The position numbers and the translations under genes are program-made. From assembly GCA_040382055.1 (NCBI GenBank), contig JBEIGE010000011.1, positions 1 through 64,000 of the forward strand: 64,000 nt of DNA, written 5' to 3'. This document shows, in pieces, positions 8,626 through 16,981 of this stretch (its first letter is position 1; every line of letters begins with the position of its first letter). The notes below the pieces were generated by a model. It did no database searches, was not told the origin of the DNA, and saw only the letters and a list, made by a program, of their open reading frames with translations. Source of the stretch: JBEIGE01 sp040382055. Lineage in GTDB: Bacteria > Pseudomonadota > Gammaproteobacteria > Burkholderiales > Burkholderiaceae_C.

Positions 8626-8666
8626 GTCTGTTTATTTTGTTGTAAATTTCTATTTCGAAAGATCTC

Positions 8667-9020
8667 ATGGGTCGAATTACCACTCACGTACTTGATACCG
8701 CAAACGGGAAGCCCGGATCAGGCATTCAAATTCAACTCTTTGCAATTGTTGACAATATCAGGGTTGGCCAGGTCATAACCGCAACCAATCAGGATGGTCG
8801 TTGCGACCACCCTTTACTTGAAGGAGACGCCCTGAAAACAGGGGTTTATGAGCTCGACTTTCATCTTGGCGACTACTTCAAGGCCAAGGGCGTTGCGCAA
8901 TCCCAGCCGCCTTTCCTGGATGTTGTTACGCTGCGTTTCGGCGTGGCAGATGCCTCTGCGCACTATCATGTCCCACTGGTTGCAACACCCTACAGCTACT
9001 CCACTTACCGAGGCTCCTGA
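8667..9020 (+). CDS. uraH: 5-hydroxyisourate hydrolase (transthyretin-like)
   Basis: Hydrolyses 5-hydroxyisourate to OHCU, the step between PuuD and UraD. The 117-residue product has the family's N-terminal ITTHVLDTANGKPG, with the active-site His, an internal arginine strand region and the diagnostic C-terminal YRGS tetrapeptide that distinguishes these hydrolases from transthyretin. Length is normal. It heads the rightward arm uraH-puuD-alc-allA, with puuD starting 2 bp after its stop. One copy of the candidate operator palindrome lies within its own 5' coding region. Confidence 0.96.
   Translation: MGRITTHVLDTANGKPGSGIQIQLFAIVDNIRVGQVITATNQDGRCDHPLLEGDALKTGVYELDFHLGDYFKAKGVAQSQPPFLDVVTLRFGVADASAHYHVPLVATPYSYSTYRGS
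8745..8756. promoter_or_regulatory. Candidate operator 2, inside the uraH coding region
   Basis: ATTGTTGACAAT differs from operator 1 (8614-8625) by a single base and is centred 131 bp from it, in the 5' part of uraH. That distance is close to 12.5 helical turns. A pair of sites could allow looping, but this is inference. Confidence 0.4.
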
Positions 9021-9022
9021 GC

Positions 9023-10222
9023 ATGGAATATCTCATTCCCTACGTCCTTGACTGGGCCAATCTGCTGCTGCGCTGGCTGCATGTGATTGTGGCGATTGCG
9101 TGGATAGGCTCGTCGTGTTACTTTGTCTGGCTGGACAACAGCCTGCTGAGCCCGAAAGACCCGGCCTTGATTGAAAAGGGCGTTGGTGGCGAACTCTGGG
9201 CTGTGCATGGCGGGGGGTTTTACAACCCGCAGAAATACCTCAAAGGCCCCAAAACCCTGCCCGATCATCTGCATTGGTTTTACTGGGAGGCCTACAGCAC
9301 CTGGTTATCCGGTTTTGCGCTGTTTACGGTGCTGTACCTCTTCAATGCCAACACTTTTCTGGTGGACCGCAATGTGCTGGCCATGAGCGCAACCACGGCT
9401 GTCATTGCTGCGCTGGCATTTTTGGTTGTGGGCTGGCTGGTCTATGACGCGCTATGCCGGACTTTTGGCGAACGCGAAGGTGGCGACCTGACAGTAGGCA
9501 TTCTGGTTGCGCTTTATGTGGTGGCTGCATCCTGGCTGGCTTGCCACCTCTTTGCCGGACGCGCCGCCTATCTGATTCTGGGCGCAATGATTGCCACCAT
9601 CATGAGCAGCAATGTTTTCTTCTGGATCATTCCCGGACAACGCAAGGTCATTGCCGCCATGCGCGCTGGCCAGACACCCGACGCCATCCATGGCAAGCGC
9701 GCCAAGCAGCGCAGCGTGCACAACACCTACTTCACCCTGCCGGTGCTGTTTGCCATGCTGTCCAACCACTACAGCATGACCTACTCCCACCCCCACAATT
9801 GGGCGGTGCTGGTTCTGATCATGCTGGCCAGCGTGCTGATCCGCCAGTTTTTCATTCTGAAGCACAAGGGCGTCTGGAACTGGTCGTATCCGGCTGCAGG
9901 CGTGGCTATTTTGCTGGGTGTTGCGGTGTGGATTTCGCCACCGCCCCCGGCGCCGGTAGCACCTGCGGCGGCAAACGCGGCTGTACTGCAGGTTGCAGAC
10001 ATCACGCCGGTCATTGAGCAACGCTGTGCCATGTGCCATAACGCGCAGTTGGCCAGTAAAAATATCCGGCTGGACTCCGCCCAGGCCATTTTGACCAACG
10101 CTCAGGGCATCTACTTGCAGGCGGTCAAACTCAAAGCCATGCCCATGAACAATGCAACCGGCATTACCGATGCCGAACGCGCTGCCTTGGGGAGCTGGTT
10201 TGAGGCCGGGGCCAACCCCTAG
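9023..10222 (+). CDS. puuD: Membrane urate hydroxylase PuuD with C-terminal cytochrome c domain
   Basis: PuuD oxidises urate to 5-hydroxyisourate at the inner membrane and passes electrons to the respiratory chain through its fused cytochrome. The 399-residue product has about eight hydrophobic segments from residue 10 to about 310, with WLHVIVAIAWIGSSCYFVWLD near the N-terminus. A proline/alanine linker (about 312-325) leads to a single-heme domain with CAMCH near residue 337 and a late methionine-containing MPMNN segment as likely axial ligand. The uraH stop is 2 bp ahead, so the two are co-translated. This replaces soluble uricase in the pathway. Confidence 0.93.
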   Translation: MEYLIPYVLDWANLLLRWLHVIVAIAWIGSSCYFVWLDNSLLSPKDPALIEKGVGGELWAVHGGGFYNPQKYLKGPKTLPDHLHWFYWEAYSTWLSGFALFTVLYLFNANTFLVDRNVLAMSATTAVIAALAFLVVGWLVYDALCRTFGEREGGDLTVGILVALYVVAASWLACHLFAGRAAYLILGAMIATIMSSNVFFWIIPGQRKVIAAMRAGQTPDAIHGKRAKQRSVHNTYFTLPVLFAMLSNHYSMTYSHPHNWAVLVLIMLASVLIRQFFILKHKGVWNWSYPAAGVAILLGVAVWISPPPPAPVAPAAANAAVLQVADITPVIEQRCAMCHNAQLASKNIRLDSAQAILTNAQGIYLQAVKLKAMPMNNATGITDAERAALGSWFEAGANP

Positions 10223-10271
10223 GTAACAGTCCTTCCATTTTTCAACATTTTTTTTCTTTCAGAGATCATTC

Positions 10272-11279
10272 ATGGCCATCATTCAACTTGACCCAAACGC
10301 CCCCGATTTCACACGCCGGTACATGAACTTGGCTGACCCCAGGTTGGGTGCCGATTCGATCGCGTGTTCTGACGATTTTTTTGGGCCTATGACCCGCATG
10401 CTCGAACCCCAGCCTGCGGTTTTTATCGCAGGCAAGTACGATGACCATGGCAAGTGGATGGACGGCTGGGAAACCCGACGCAAGCGCCTGAATGGCCATG
10501 ATTGGGCCGTGGTCCGACTGGCCCGCCGGGGCGTGATTCATGGCGTGGACCTTGACACTAGCCACTTCACCGGCAATTTCCCGCCTGCGGCATCCATGGA
10601 AGGCTGCGACTGTGAAGGAGATCCAAATGCCAGCACCACCTGGACAGAGATACTTCCCTCGGTCAACCTGCAGGGCAATAACCACCACTACCATGCCTTG
10701 GCTGGCGACAAACCCTACACCCATATCCGGCTGCACATTTATCCGGACGGTGGCATTGCACGGCTGCGCATCTATGGCCAGCCGCAGCGTGACTGGTCAC
10801 GGGCCAGCCGTTCTGAACTGATTGATCTGGCCAGCGTTGAAAACGGCGGCTATGTCGTGGGCGCCAACAACCAGCACTTCGGCCTGGCAAGCACCATGCT
10901 CATGCCCGGACGTGGCGTCAATATGGGGGATGGCTGGGAAACGCGACGCCGTCGTGAGCCCGGCAATGACTGGTGTGTGATCGCCCTGGGCCAGCCCGGA
11001 ACAATTGAAAAAATTGAAGTCGATACCTGCCATTTCAAAGGCAATTACCCTGACCGCTGCTCGATTCAGGCTGCCCATGTGGTTGGCGGCACCGAGTCAT
11101 CACTCATCACCCAAAGCATGTTCTGGCCAACCTTGCTGCCAGAGCAGAAGCTGCAGATGGACCTGCAACACTATTTTGAACAGGAAATTGCCAAACTCGG
11201 TGCCATTACCCACATCCGCTACAACATGCACCCGGACGGCGGGACCTCACGGCTGCGGCTGTGGGGCAAGCTGGTGTGA
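10272..11279 (+). CDS. alc: Allantoicase
   Basis: Hydrolyses allantoate to ureidoglycolate and urea. The 335-residue protein shows the internal duplication of the family: a first half with GKWMDGWETRRKR, DWAVVRL, HGVDLDTSHFTGNFPP and RLHIYPDGGIARLRIYG, and a second half with NMGDGWETRRRREPGNDW, IEKIEVDTCHFKGNYPD and RYNMHPDGGTSRLRLWG. AGAGA lies ahead of the ATG. It follows puuD by 49 bp and precedes allA by 16 bp, so all four rightward genes probably form one transcript ending at the terminator at 11868. Confidence 0.96.
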   Translation: MAIIQLDPNAPDFTRRYMNLADPRLGADSIACSDDFFGPMTRMLEPQPAVFIAGKYDDHGKWMDGWETRRKRLNGHDWAVVRLARRGVIHGVDLDTSHFTGNFPPAASMEGCDCEGDPNASTTWTEILPSVNLQGNNHHYHALAGDKPYTHIRLHIYPDGGIARLRIYGQPQRDWSRASRSELIDLASVENGGYVVGANNQHFGLASTMLMPGRGVNMGDGWETRRRREPGNDWCVIALGQPGTIEKIEVDTCHFKGNYPDRCSIQAAHVVGGTESSLITQSMFWPTLLPEQKLQMDLQHYFEQEIAKLGAITHIRYNMHPDGGTSRLRLWGKLV

Positions 11280-11295
11280 GAACCGGAACCTGCTC

Positions 11296-11835
11296 ATGAC
11301 GACTTCTGTGCCAACCTATCTGCCCATTGAGCCTCTGAGCCGTGAAGCTTTCGCCCCATTCGGTGAGGTCATCATGCTCGAAGGTGCCAGGCACTACCCC
11401 ATCAACGCCGGTACCACCGAGCGCTTTCATGCCCTCAGTGGCGTCGACACCTCTGCCCAAGGTGGGCAGCCCATCATCAGCGTGTTTCGGGGTCAGCCAC
11501 GCCCCCTGCCCCTGCCCATCACGCTCATGGAACGTCACCCTTTGGGCAGCCAGGCCTTCATCCCGGTAACACAAACAGAGCAGGACGAATACCTGGTGGT
11601 GGTCGCACCGCCCGGGGAGTTCAAACCCGAAAACCTCAAAGCTTTTCTGGCGCGTGGCTTCCAGGGTGTGAGCTATGCGCGTGGGGTCTGGCACCACCCC
11701 CTGATTTCACTGCACCGCGTGAGCGACTTTGTGATTGTCGACCGTATCGGGGAAGGCAATAACTGCGATGAAATTGAACTCGATGGGCAGATTGTCTTGT
11801 CTGCGCAGTCACTGCCCAAAGCTCAAGCGACTTGA
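11296..11835 (+). CDS. allA: Ureidoglycolate lyase
   Basis: Splits ureidoglycolate into glyoxylate and urea, the last step of the pathway encoded here. The 179-residue product from ATG 11296 has the cupin-like family features: PLSREAFAPFGEV near the start, INAGTTERFHAL, MERHPLGSQAFIPV (near residue 80) and GVSYARGVWHHPLISL (near residue 125) with its histidines. The open frame extends further upstream, but that part overlaps the end of alc in another frame. The cluster has no visible route for urea or glyoxylate use; those genes must be elsewhere. Confidence 0.95.
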   Translation: MTTSVPTYLPIEPLSREAFAPFGEVIMLEGARHYPINAGTTERFHALSGVDTSAQGGQPIISVFRGQPRPLPLPITLMERHPLGSQAFIPVTQTEQDEYLVVVAPPGEFKPENLKAFLARGFQGVSYARGVWHHPLISLHRVSDFVIVDRIGEGNNCDEIELDGQIVLSAQSLPKAQAT

Positions 11836-11867
11836 GCGCAATACCTCTGATTTAGAGGATTCATCCA

Positions 11868-11898
11868 CAAAAAAGCCCGCTTCAGCGGGCTTTTTTAA
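11868..11898. terminator. Bidirectional rho-independent terminator between allA and the desaturase gene
   Basis: AAAAAAGCCCGC and GCGGGCTTTTTT flank the short TTCA loop. It lies 33 bp after allA and 46 bp beyond the stop of the convergent desaturase gene, serving both. Confidence 0.94.
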
Positions 11899-11944
11899 TT
11901 GATGCTTTAAACCGGTGCTTTGTTTGGCAGCGGCTTGAAGGGGG

Positions 11945-13159
11945 TCAGGCGCGCGCTGCGCGCAGCTTGATTGAAAACTCCCGCAGCGTGGCGATGCCGC
12001 TTTCTTCGGCACGGTGGCACCAACCCTGCAAATTGGCCAGCAGCTGCTCGCGACTCAGGGAAGTGTTGAGCCAGAGCTGACGGAGTTCTTCGCGCATCGT
12101 CACCATTTTGTCGAGCACGGGCGATGCTGCGCGGGCTTTGGCCAATTCGGGCACTGCGGAAGCAGGTACCTTTTCGGCGTCACGGTGTAGCCAGCGGTTG
12201 GCAGCTTTAATGACCGCTGCGTCAGAGCTACGTGCTTTGAGGGCAGCAACTTCCTGCTCAAAAGCGCGCTGCATACCGTGCGCATAGCCGGCCATGATTT
12301 CATACCGGTGCGCAATCAGTGCCTCGAGGGTTTTTTCGTCTGCCACGGGCTTGATATCGCCCAAAGCCAGCTTGGGTGGGGTCTTTTTGACGGTAGCCAA
12401 GCCCACCGATTGCATGAGACTGATGTAGAGCCATCCGATGTCAAACTCGTAGGGCTTGACCGAAAGCTTGGCTGAAGTGGGGTAAGTATGGTGGTTGTTG
12501 TGCAACTCTTCGCCACCAATCAGGATGCCCCAGGGAGACACATTGGTGCTGGCGTCAGCCGCTTCAAAATTGCGGTAGCCCCAGTAGTGACCAATGCCAT
12601 TGATGACGCCAGCAGCCGTCACCGGAATCCAGGCCATCTGAACAGCCCAGACAGTCAAGCCAGCAGCGCCAAACAAGGTCAGATCAAGAATCAGCATGAG
12701 GCCCACGCCCTGCCATGAAAAGCGGGTGTAAAGGTTGCGCTCAATCCAGTCGTCGGGTGTGCCATGGCCATACCGGGCCATGGTTTCCTTGTTCTTGGAT
12801 TCTGCGCGGTAGAGCTCAGCGCCCTCCCAGAAGACTTTCTTGATGCCATATACATGCGGGCTGTGCGGATCGTCAGGCTGTTCGCACTTGGCGTGGTGCT
12901 TGCGGTGAATCGACGCCCACTCCTTGGTCACCTGTCCAGTCGTGAGCCACAGCCACAAACGGAAGAAGTGCGATGCAATGGGGTGCAGTTCCAGGGCACG
13001 GTGGGCCTGATGGCGGTGTAAGAAAATAGTGACACTGACAATCGTCACGTGTGTCATGGCCAGTGTGAACAGGACCATCTGCCACCAGGTCAAATCCCAG
13101 AGACCGTGAGCAAGCCACTCGATTGCAGCATTCAGCACTGCCCAGTCAGGTAAATACAT
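11945..13159 (-). CDS. Acyl-CoA/acyl-lipid fatty acid desaturase (DesA type)
   Basis: Membrane di-iron desaturase that puts a double bond into saturated fatty acyl chains. The 404-residue protein has the three histidine boxes in order: HRHQAHR near residue 50, HRKHH near residue 88 and HNNHH near residue 230, with hydrophobic segments around them (about 25-45, 65-80, 150-200). The C-terminal 120 residues are helical and charged beyond the core fold. The ATG at 13159 is preferred because GAGAGAA lies about 9 bases ahead; an alternative start at 13210 would add 17 residues of unlikely composition. It ends at the shared terminator near 11868 and stands alone. Confidence 0.92.
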   Translation of the reverse strand: MYLPDWAVLNAAIEWLAHGLWDLTWWQMVLFTLAMTHVTIVSVTIFLHRHQAHRALELHPIASHFFRLWLWLTTGQVTKEWASIHRKHHAKCEQPDDPHSPHVYGIKKVFWEGAELYRAESKNKETMARYGHGTPDDWIERNLYTRFSWQGVGLMLILDLTLFGAAGLTVWAVQMAWIPVTAAGVINGIGHYWGYRNFEAADASTNVSPWGILIGGEELHNNHHTYPTSAKLSVKPYEFDIGWLYISLMQSVGLATVKKTPPKLALGDIKPVADEKTLEALIAHRYEIMAGYAHGMQRAFEQEVAALKARSSDAAVIKAANRWLHRDAEKVPASAVPELAKARAASPVLDKMVTMREELRQLWLNTSLSREQLLANLQGWCHRAEESGIATLREFSIKLRAARA

Positions 13160-13324
13160 ATATAGATTTCTCTCAACGTTGTTGGTGCGAACCTTGAAGG
13201 CTACTTTCAATCAGCAGCCCGTTTTTCAAAGACCAACCATTCTAAGCTTTCCGGCTCAGCTTGACCAGAAAAATGGCCCAAAGTCACTAAAATGGTCTAA
13301 AAATCTTTAAATTTCTCTAAAAGA

Positions 13325-14596
13325 TCAAATTTTTTGCCAAACAGCGGCAAAAAAACCGTCCGTATGATGCCGGTGCGGCCATAGCCTCAGGTATTTGAGG
13401 CCATTGTCGCCACCCTGGCACAGTGCCTGCGCACCTTCAACCTTCAAGGTGGAGAGAATTTCTCCAACATCAAGGGGCGTGAAATCGGGATTTGTAACAG
13501 AAAAGCCATCGGCAATCGCCTCGTTTTCTGCGGGCAGGAAACTGCAGGTGGCATAGACCAAGCGCCCACCCGGCTTCAAAAGTCGTGCAGCACTTTGCAA
13601 AATGGCAGTTTGCTTGAGGGCCATTTCCTCCACCGCCCGGGGTGTTTGCCGCCATTTCAAATCCGGATTGCGCCGCAAGGTACCCAGCCCGGAGCAAGGC
13701 GCATCGACCAGAACACGGTCGATCTTGCCGGAAAGACGTTTGACGCGCTCATCGCGCTCGTGGGCAATAGCGGCCGGGTGCACATTCGACAAGCCGCTGC
13801 GCGCCATGCGGGGCTTGAAGGCATCAAGCCGGTGAGCCGAGGTGTCAAACGCGTATAGACGGCCGGTGCTCTTCATGCCAGCACCGATAGCCAGCGTCTT
13901 GCCACCTGCCCCGGCACAAAAATCAACCACCATCTCGCCACGCTTGGCATCCAGCAGCATGGCCAGCAGCTGTGAGCCCTCATCCTGCACCTCAAAATCG
14001 CCGCGCAAAAATGCTTCGTGCTTGTTCAAGGCGGGTTTGCCGGCAATTCGCAGCCCCAAGGGCGAAAAGGGTGTCGGCACAGCCTTGATACCCGAGGCAG
14101 CCAAGGCTTTCTGTACATCCGTGCGCTTGGCCTTGAAGCTGTTGACACGCAAATCCAGCCCGGCACCCAAGGTCAGACTCTCCACCAATGGCCAGAAATC
14201 AGCACCCAGCTGATCTTTAAGGGGCTGCACCAGCCATTCAGGCAGGTTATGCCGGTGTCGCTCCATCAGGTCAGAAGGTTTGACCTTGTCGCATTCATCG
14301 AGCCAGCGGGTTTCCTGATCCGTCAATGCACTGCGCAAAAAATCGCCGGGGCCATAAAAGCCCAGAATGGCCAAACGCCGCTCTTTGGGCCCACTGCCTG
14401 AAGGCGCCAGATGATCGAACAACAGCTTCTTGCGCAGCACGGTGTAGACCGTTTCGGCCATGGTCGCCCGCTCACGCGGACCCAGGCCCCGGTTGTCGCG
14501 GAAAAAACGGGAGACTATGGCGTCAGCCGGGTGATCAAACTTGAGGGTCAGGCGCACCAGTTCTGAGCAGGCGTCTAAAAGGGCTTTAGGATGCAT
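13325..14596 (-). CDS. rsmB: RsmB/NOP family RNA (cytosine-5) methyltransferase
   Basis: SAM-dependent enzyme that methylates a cytosine of rRNA. The product has an N-terminal NusB-like helical domain (about 1-130) and a catalytic Rossmann domain with VVDFCAGAGGKTLA (motif I), the general-acid/base motif VDAPCSGLGTLRRNPDLKW and the nucleophile motif ATCSFLPAENE near residue 360. The ATG at 14596 gives 423 residues; a GTG at 14614 would add six. It could be a relative of RsmB rather than the strict orthologue, because the usual fmt-rsmB context is absent: it stands divergent from a DUF1653 gene, with purN nearby. Confidence 0.85.
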   Translation of the reverse strand: MHPKALLDACSELVRLTLKFDHPADAIVSRFFRDNRGLGPRERATMAETVYTVLRKKLLFDHLAPSGSGPKERRLAILGFYGPGDFLRSALTDQETRWLDECDKVKPSDLMERHRHNLPEWLVQPLKDQLGADFWPLVESLTLGAGLDLRVNSFKAKRTDVQKALAASGIKAVPTPFSPLGLRIAGKPALNKHEAFLRGDFEVQDEGSQLLAMLLDAKRGEMVVDFCAGAGGKTLAIGAGMKSTGRLYAFDTSAHRLDAFKPRMARSGLSNVHPAAIAHERDERVKRLSGKIDRVLVDAPCSGLGTLRRNPDLKWRQTPRAVEEMALKQTAILQSAARLLKPGGRLVYATCSFLPAENEAIADGFSVTNPDFTPLDVGEILSTLKVEGAQALCQGGDNGLKYLRLWPHRHHTDGFFAAVWQKI

Positions 14597-14622
14597 AGCC
14601 TTGGATTGTCCCACGCATACAC

Positions 14623-14877
14623 ATGAACACTGATCCCCTGCCCGCAGACAAGATGCCCACGCTGATCGAAACCCGGCCCGGTTTGTACCGTCACTACAAG
14701 GGTATGCGCTACGAGGTCATCGCTACCGTTCGCCACAGCGAAACCCTGGAACCCATGACGCTGTACAAAGCACTTTACGGGGAATTCGGCCTGTGGGTGA
14801 GGCCCACAGCCATGTTCAACGAGCAAGTCGAGATCAACGGTACTGTCTTGCCCCGCTTCACCAGAATTGAAGGGTAA
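14623..14877 (+). CDS. DUF1653 family protein
   Basis: A conserved 84-residue protein of unknown function. The family signature is visible: GLYRHYKGMRYEVIATVRHSET followed by MTLYKALYG and LWVRPTAMFNEQV. It is soluble, without signal peptide or membrane segment. It is divergent from rsmB (26-bp gap) and convergent with purN (14-bp gap). Nothing here suggests a partner. Confidence 0.9.
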   Translation: MNTDPLPADKMPTLIETRPGLYRHYKGMRYEVIATVRHSETLEPMTLYKALYGEFGLWVRPTAMFNEQVEINGTVLPRFTRIEG

Positions 14878-14891
14878 TCAAGGGCTAAGCC

Positions 14892-15578
14892 TTACTGGCT
14901 CTTGTTTTTATGGTTCATTTTTTGAAGCAAATCAGCAATTGCCCGAGGGTAGATGCGGTGTTCCTGAGTCAGGATGCGCCCTGCCAGGGTGGTGGCATCA
15001 TCGCCAGGCAAAACCGGTACCACCGCCTGCGCCAGAATCGGCCCGTGGTCCAGCTCGGCGGTCACGTGATGAACCGTGGCTCCGGCAAACTGGCAGCCAG
15101 CGTCAATCGCACGCTGGTAGGTATGCAAACCCGTGAAAGCGGGCAGCAGCGAGGGATGAATATTGATCATGCGCCCGGCATAGTGCGACACAAAACCGGG
15201 CGTCAAAATCCGCATGAAACCGGCCAGCACTACCAAGGCCGGCTGCACAGAGGCGGGCTGGCCGCTCACCCCGCCCGAACCAGGACCCGAATCTGGACCT
15301 TGAGTTGATGTTTGCGCGTTGGAATGACCCATGTCGTCAATCACCTGCATCAGCGACTGGTCAAATGACTCGCGGGAGGGATGGCTTTTGTGATCGACCA
15401 CGGCGGTGGGTAGGCCCAGCTCAGCGGCTAGCACCAGACCCTTTGCATCCGGGACATTGCTGATCACGCCAGTAATGCGGGCATTCAGGCGCTCGGCCCA
15501 ACACTCCCGCTCAGCTGTCCTGGCGATGGCAGCCATATTGCTGCCACCGCCGGAAATAAGAATGACGATGTGGTTCAT
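14892..15578 (-). CDS. purN: Phosphoribosylglycinamide formyltransferase (GART)
   Basis: Transfers a formyl group from 10-formyl-THF to GAR in purine synthesis. The 228-residue product begins with ILISGGGSNMAAI and has the folate/catalytic stretch INIHPSLLPAFTGLHTYQ and the later GATVHHVTAELDHGPIL with the catalytic His and Asp. It is about 30 residues longer than usual because of a low-complexity Gly/Pro/Ser/Gln insert (about residues 93-117, including TQGPDSGPGSGG) just before VVLAGFMRIL. The insert sits on a surface loop in this fold and should be tolerated. Confidence 0.95.
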   Translation of the reverse strand: MNHIVILISGGGSNMAAIARTAERECWAERLNARITGVISNVPDAKGLVLAAELGLPTAVVDHKSHPSRESFDQSLMQVIDDMGHSNAQTSTQGPDSGPGSGGVSGQPASVQPALVVLAGFMRILTPGFVSHYAGRMINIHPSLLPAFTGLHTYQRAIDAGCQFAGATVHHVTAELDHGPILAQAVVPVLPGDDATTLAGRILTQEHRIYPRAIADLLQKMNHKNKSQ

Positions 15579-15683
15579 GATGCCCTATTGTCGCAACCCG
15601 GACAGGACATGTCAGATGAACATGCTAAAAACGCTGCTTTAGTCAATCAGACCTCTGGTCGAGCAACCTTTTGGAGATCCAGC

Positions 15684-16889
15684 ATGGATTTGGCCTTCAC
15701 CCCTGAAGAGCAGCAGTTTCGGGACGATATCCGGTCGTGGGTGCGAGAGAACCTGCCTGCAGATATTGCACACAAAGTCCACAACGCATTGCACCTGACG
15801 CGTGACGATCACCAACGGTGGGCCAAAATTCTGGGCAAAAAGGGCTGGCTGGCCTGGGGTTGGCCCAAGGAATTTGGCGGCCCGGGCTGGAATGCCATCC
15901 AGAAACACCTGTTTGAAGAAGAAACCGCCCTGGCCGGAGCGCCCCGGGTCATCCCCTTTGGGCCCGTCATGGTGGCCCCCGTGATCATGGCATTTGGCAC
16001 TGCTGAACAACAGCAACGCTTTCTGCCAGGCATCGCCAGCGGCGAGGTGTGGTGGAGCCAGGGCTACAGCGAACCGGGCTCGGGCTCGGACCTGGCCTCG
16101 GTCAAGTGCCGGGCAGAAAGACAAGGCGATACCTACTTGGTCAATGGTCAAAAAACCTGGACCACCCTGGGCCAGTACGGAGAATGGATTTTTTGTCTGG
16201 TTCGCACCAGCAATGAAGGCAAGCCCCAAACCGGCATCAGTTTCCTGTTGATAGACATGAAGTCGCCGGGCGTCACAGTGCGCCCCATCCGGCTGCTGGA
16301 CGGCGATTGCGAGGTCAATGAGGTCTTCTTTGACAACGTTGTGGTGCCTGCCAACAACCTGGTCGGCGAAGAAAACAAGGGCTGGACCTACGCCAAGCAC
16401 CTGCTGTCCCATGAGCGCACCAACATTGCCGATGTCAACCGCGCCAAGCGCGAGCTGGAACGTCTCAAGCGCATTGCCAAGACCGAAGGCGTTTATGACG
16501 ATGTCCGCTTTCTCGACGAGATCGCCAGGCTGGAGGTTGACGTGATCGCGCTGGAGATGATGGTGCTGCGCGTTCTGGCGGCGGAAAAATCCGGCAAAAA
16601 CTCGCTGGACATTGCCGGTCTGCTGAAAATTCGGGGCAGTGAAATTCAACAACGCTACAGCGAGCTCATGATGCTGGCCGCCGGCCCCTACAGCCTGCCC
16701 CTGATCCGCGAGGCCATGGAGGCCGGCTGGCAGGGCGATGCAGCAGCCGGCGCGCTGGGTGGCTTTCCGGGGGGCGAAGTGACCAACGCGCCCTTGGCAT
16801 CCACCTATTTCAATATGCGCAAGACCACCATTTACGGTGGCAGCAATGAGGTTCAGCGCAACATCGTGGCGCAGACCGTTCTTGGCTAA
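15684..16889 (+). CDS. Acyl-CoA dehydrogenase family protein (first of pair)
   Basis: Flavoprotein that forms an alpha-beta double bond in an acyl-CoA. The 401-residue product starts MDLAFTPEEQQFRDDIRSWV, with family motifs WSQGYSEPGSGSDLASVKC (FAD/substrate site), GQKTWTTLGQY, and the C-terminal YFNMRKTTIYGGSNEVQRNIVAQ. GGAGA lies 9 bases before the ATG; the longer frame upstream of 15684 has no such support. A second, shorter acyl-CoA dehydrogenase gene follows on the same strand after 92 bp. Such heterologous pairs often act together as an alpha2beta2 enzyme on sterol side chains or branched acids, but the substrate cannot be read here. Confidence 0.92.
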   Translation: MDLAFTPEEQQFRDDIRSWVRENLPADIAHKVHNALHLTRDDHQRWAKILGKKGWLAWGWPKEFGGPGWNAIQKHLFEEETALAGAPRVIPFGPVMVAPVIMAFGTAEQQQRFLPGIASGEVWWSQGYSEPGSGSDLASVKCRAERQGDTYLVNGQKTWTTLGQYGEWIFCLVRTSNEGKPQTGISFLLIDMKSPGVTVRPIRLLDGDCEVNEVFFDNVVVPANNLVGEENKGWTYAKHLLSHERTNIADVNRAKRELERLKRIAKTEGVYDDVRFLDEIARLEVDVIALEMMVLRVLAAEKSGKNSLDIAGLLKIRGSEIQQRYSELMMLAAGPYSLPLIREAMEAGWQGDAAAGALGGFPGGEVTNAPLASTYFNMRKTTIYGGSNEVQRNIVAQTVLG

Positions 16890-16981
16890 GACAAAACACG
16901 TTTCGAGCCGTGCGCTTTGCATGTGCTTGCCTTTGCCCCCGTCGTGCGGGGATTTGAATTTTATTTTTGCAGGTGATTCAC

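Noticed and set aside
13211..13324. Terminator or promoter in the desaturase-rsmB gap
   Set aside because: A/T-rich, but no convincing stem-loop or -35/-10 pair could be fixed.
15639..16922. Long minus-strand frame (427 codons) opposite the first acyl-CoA dehydrogenase gene
   Set aside because: It mirrors the high-GC coding strand of a clear acyl-CoA dehydrogenase and has no recognisable protein motifs.
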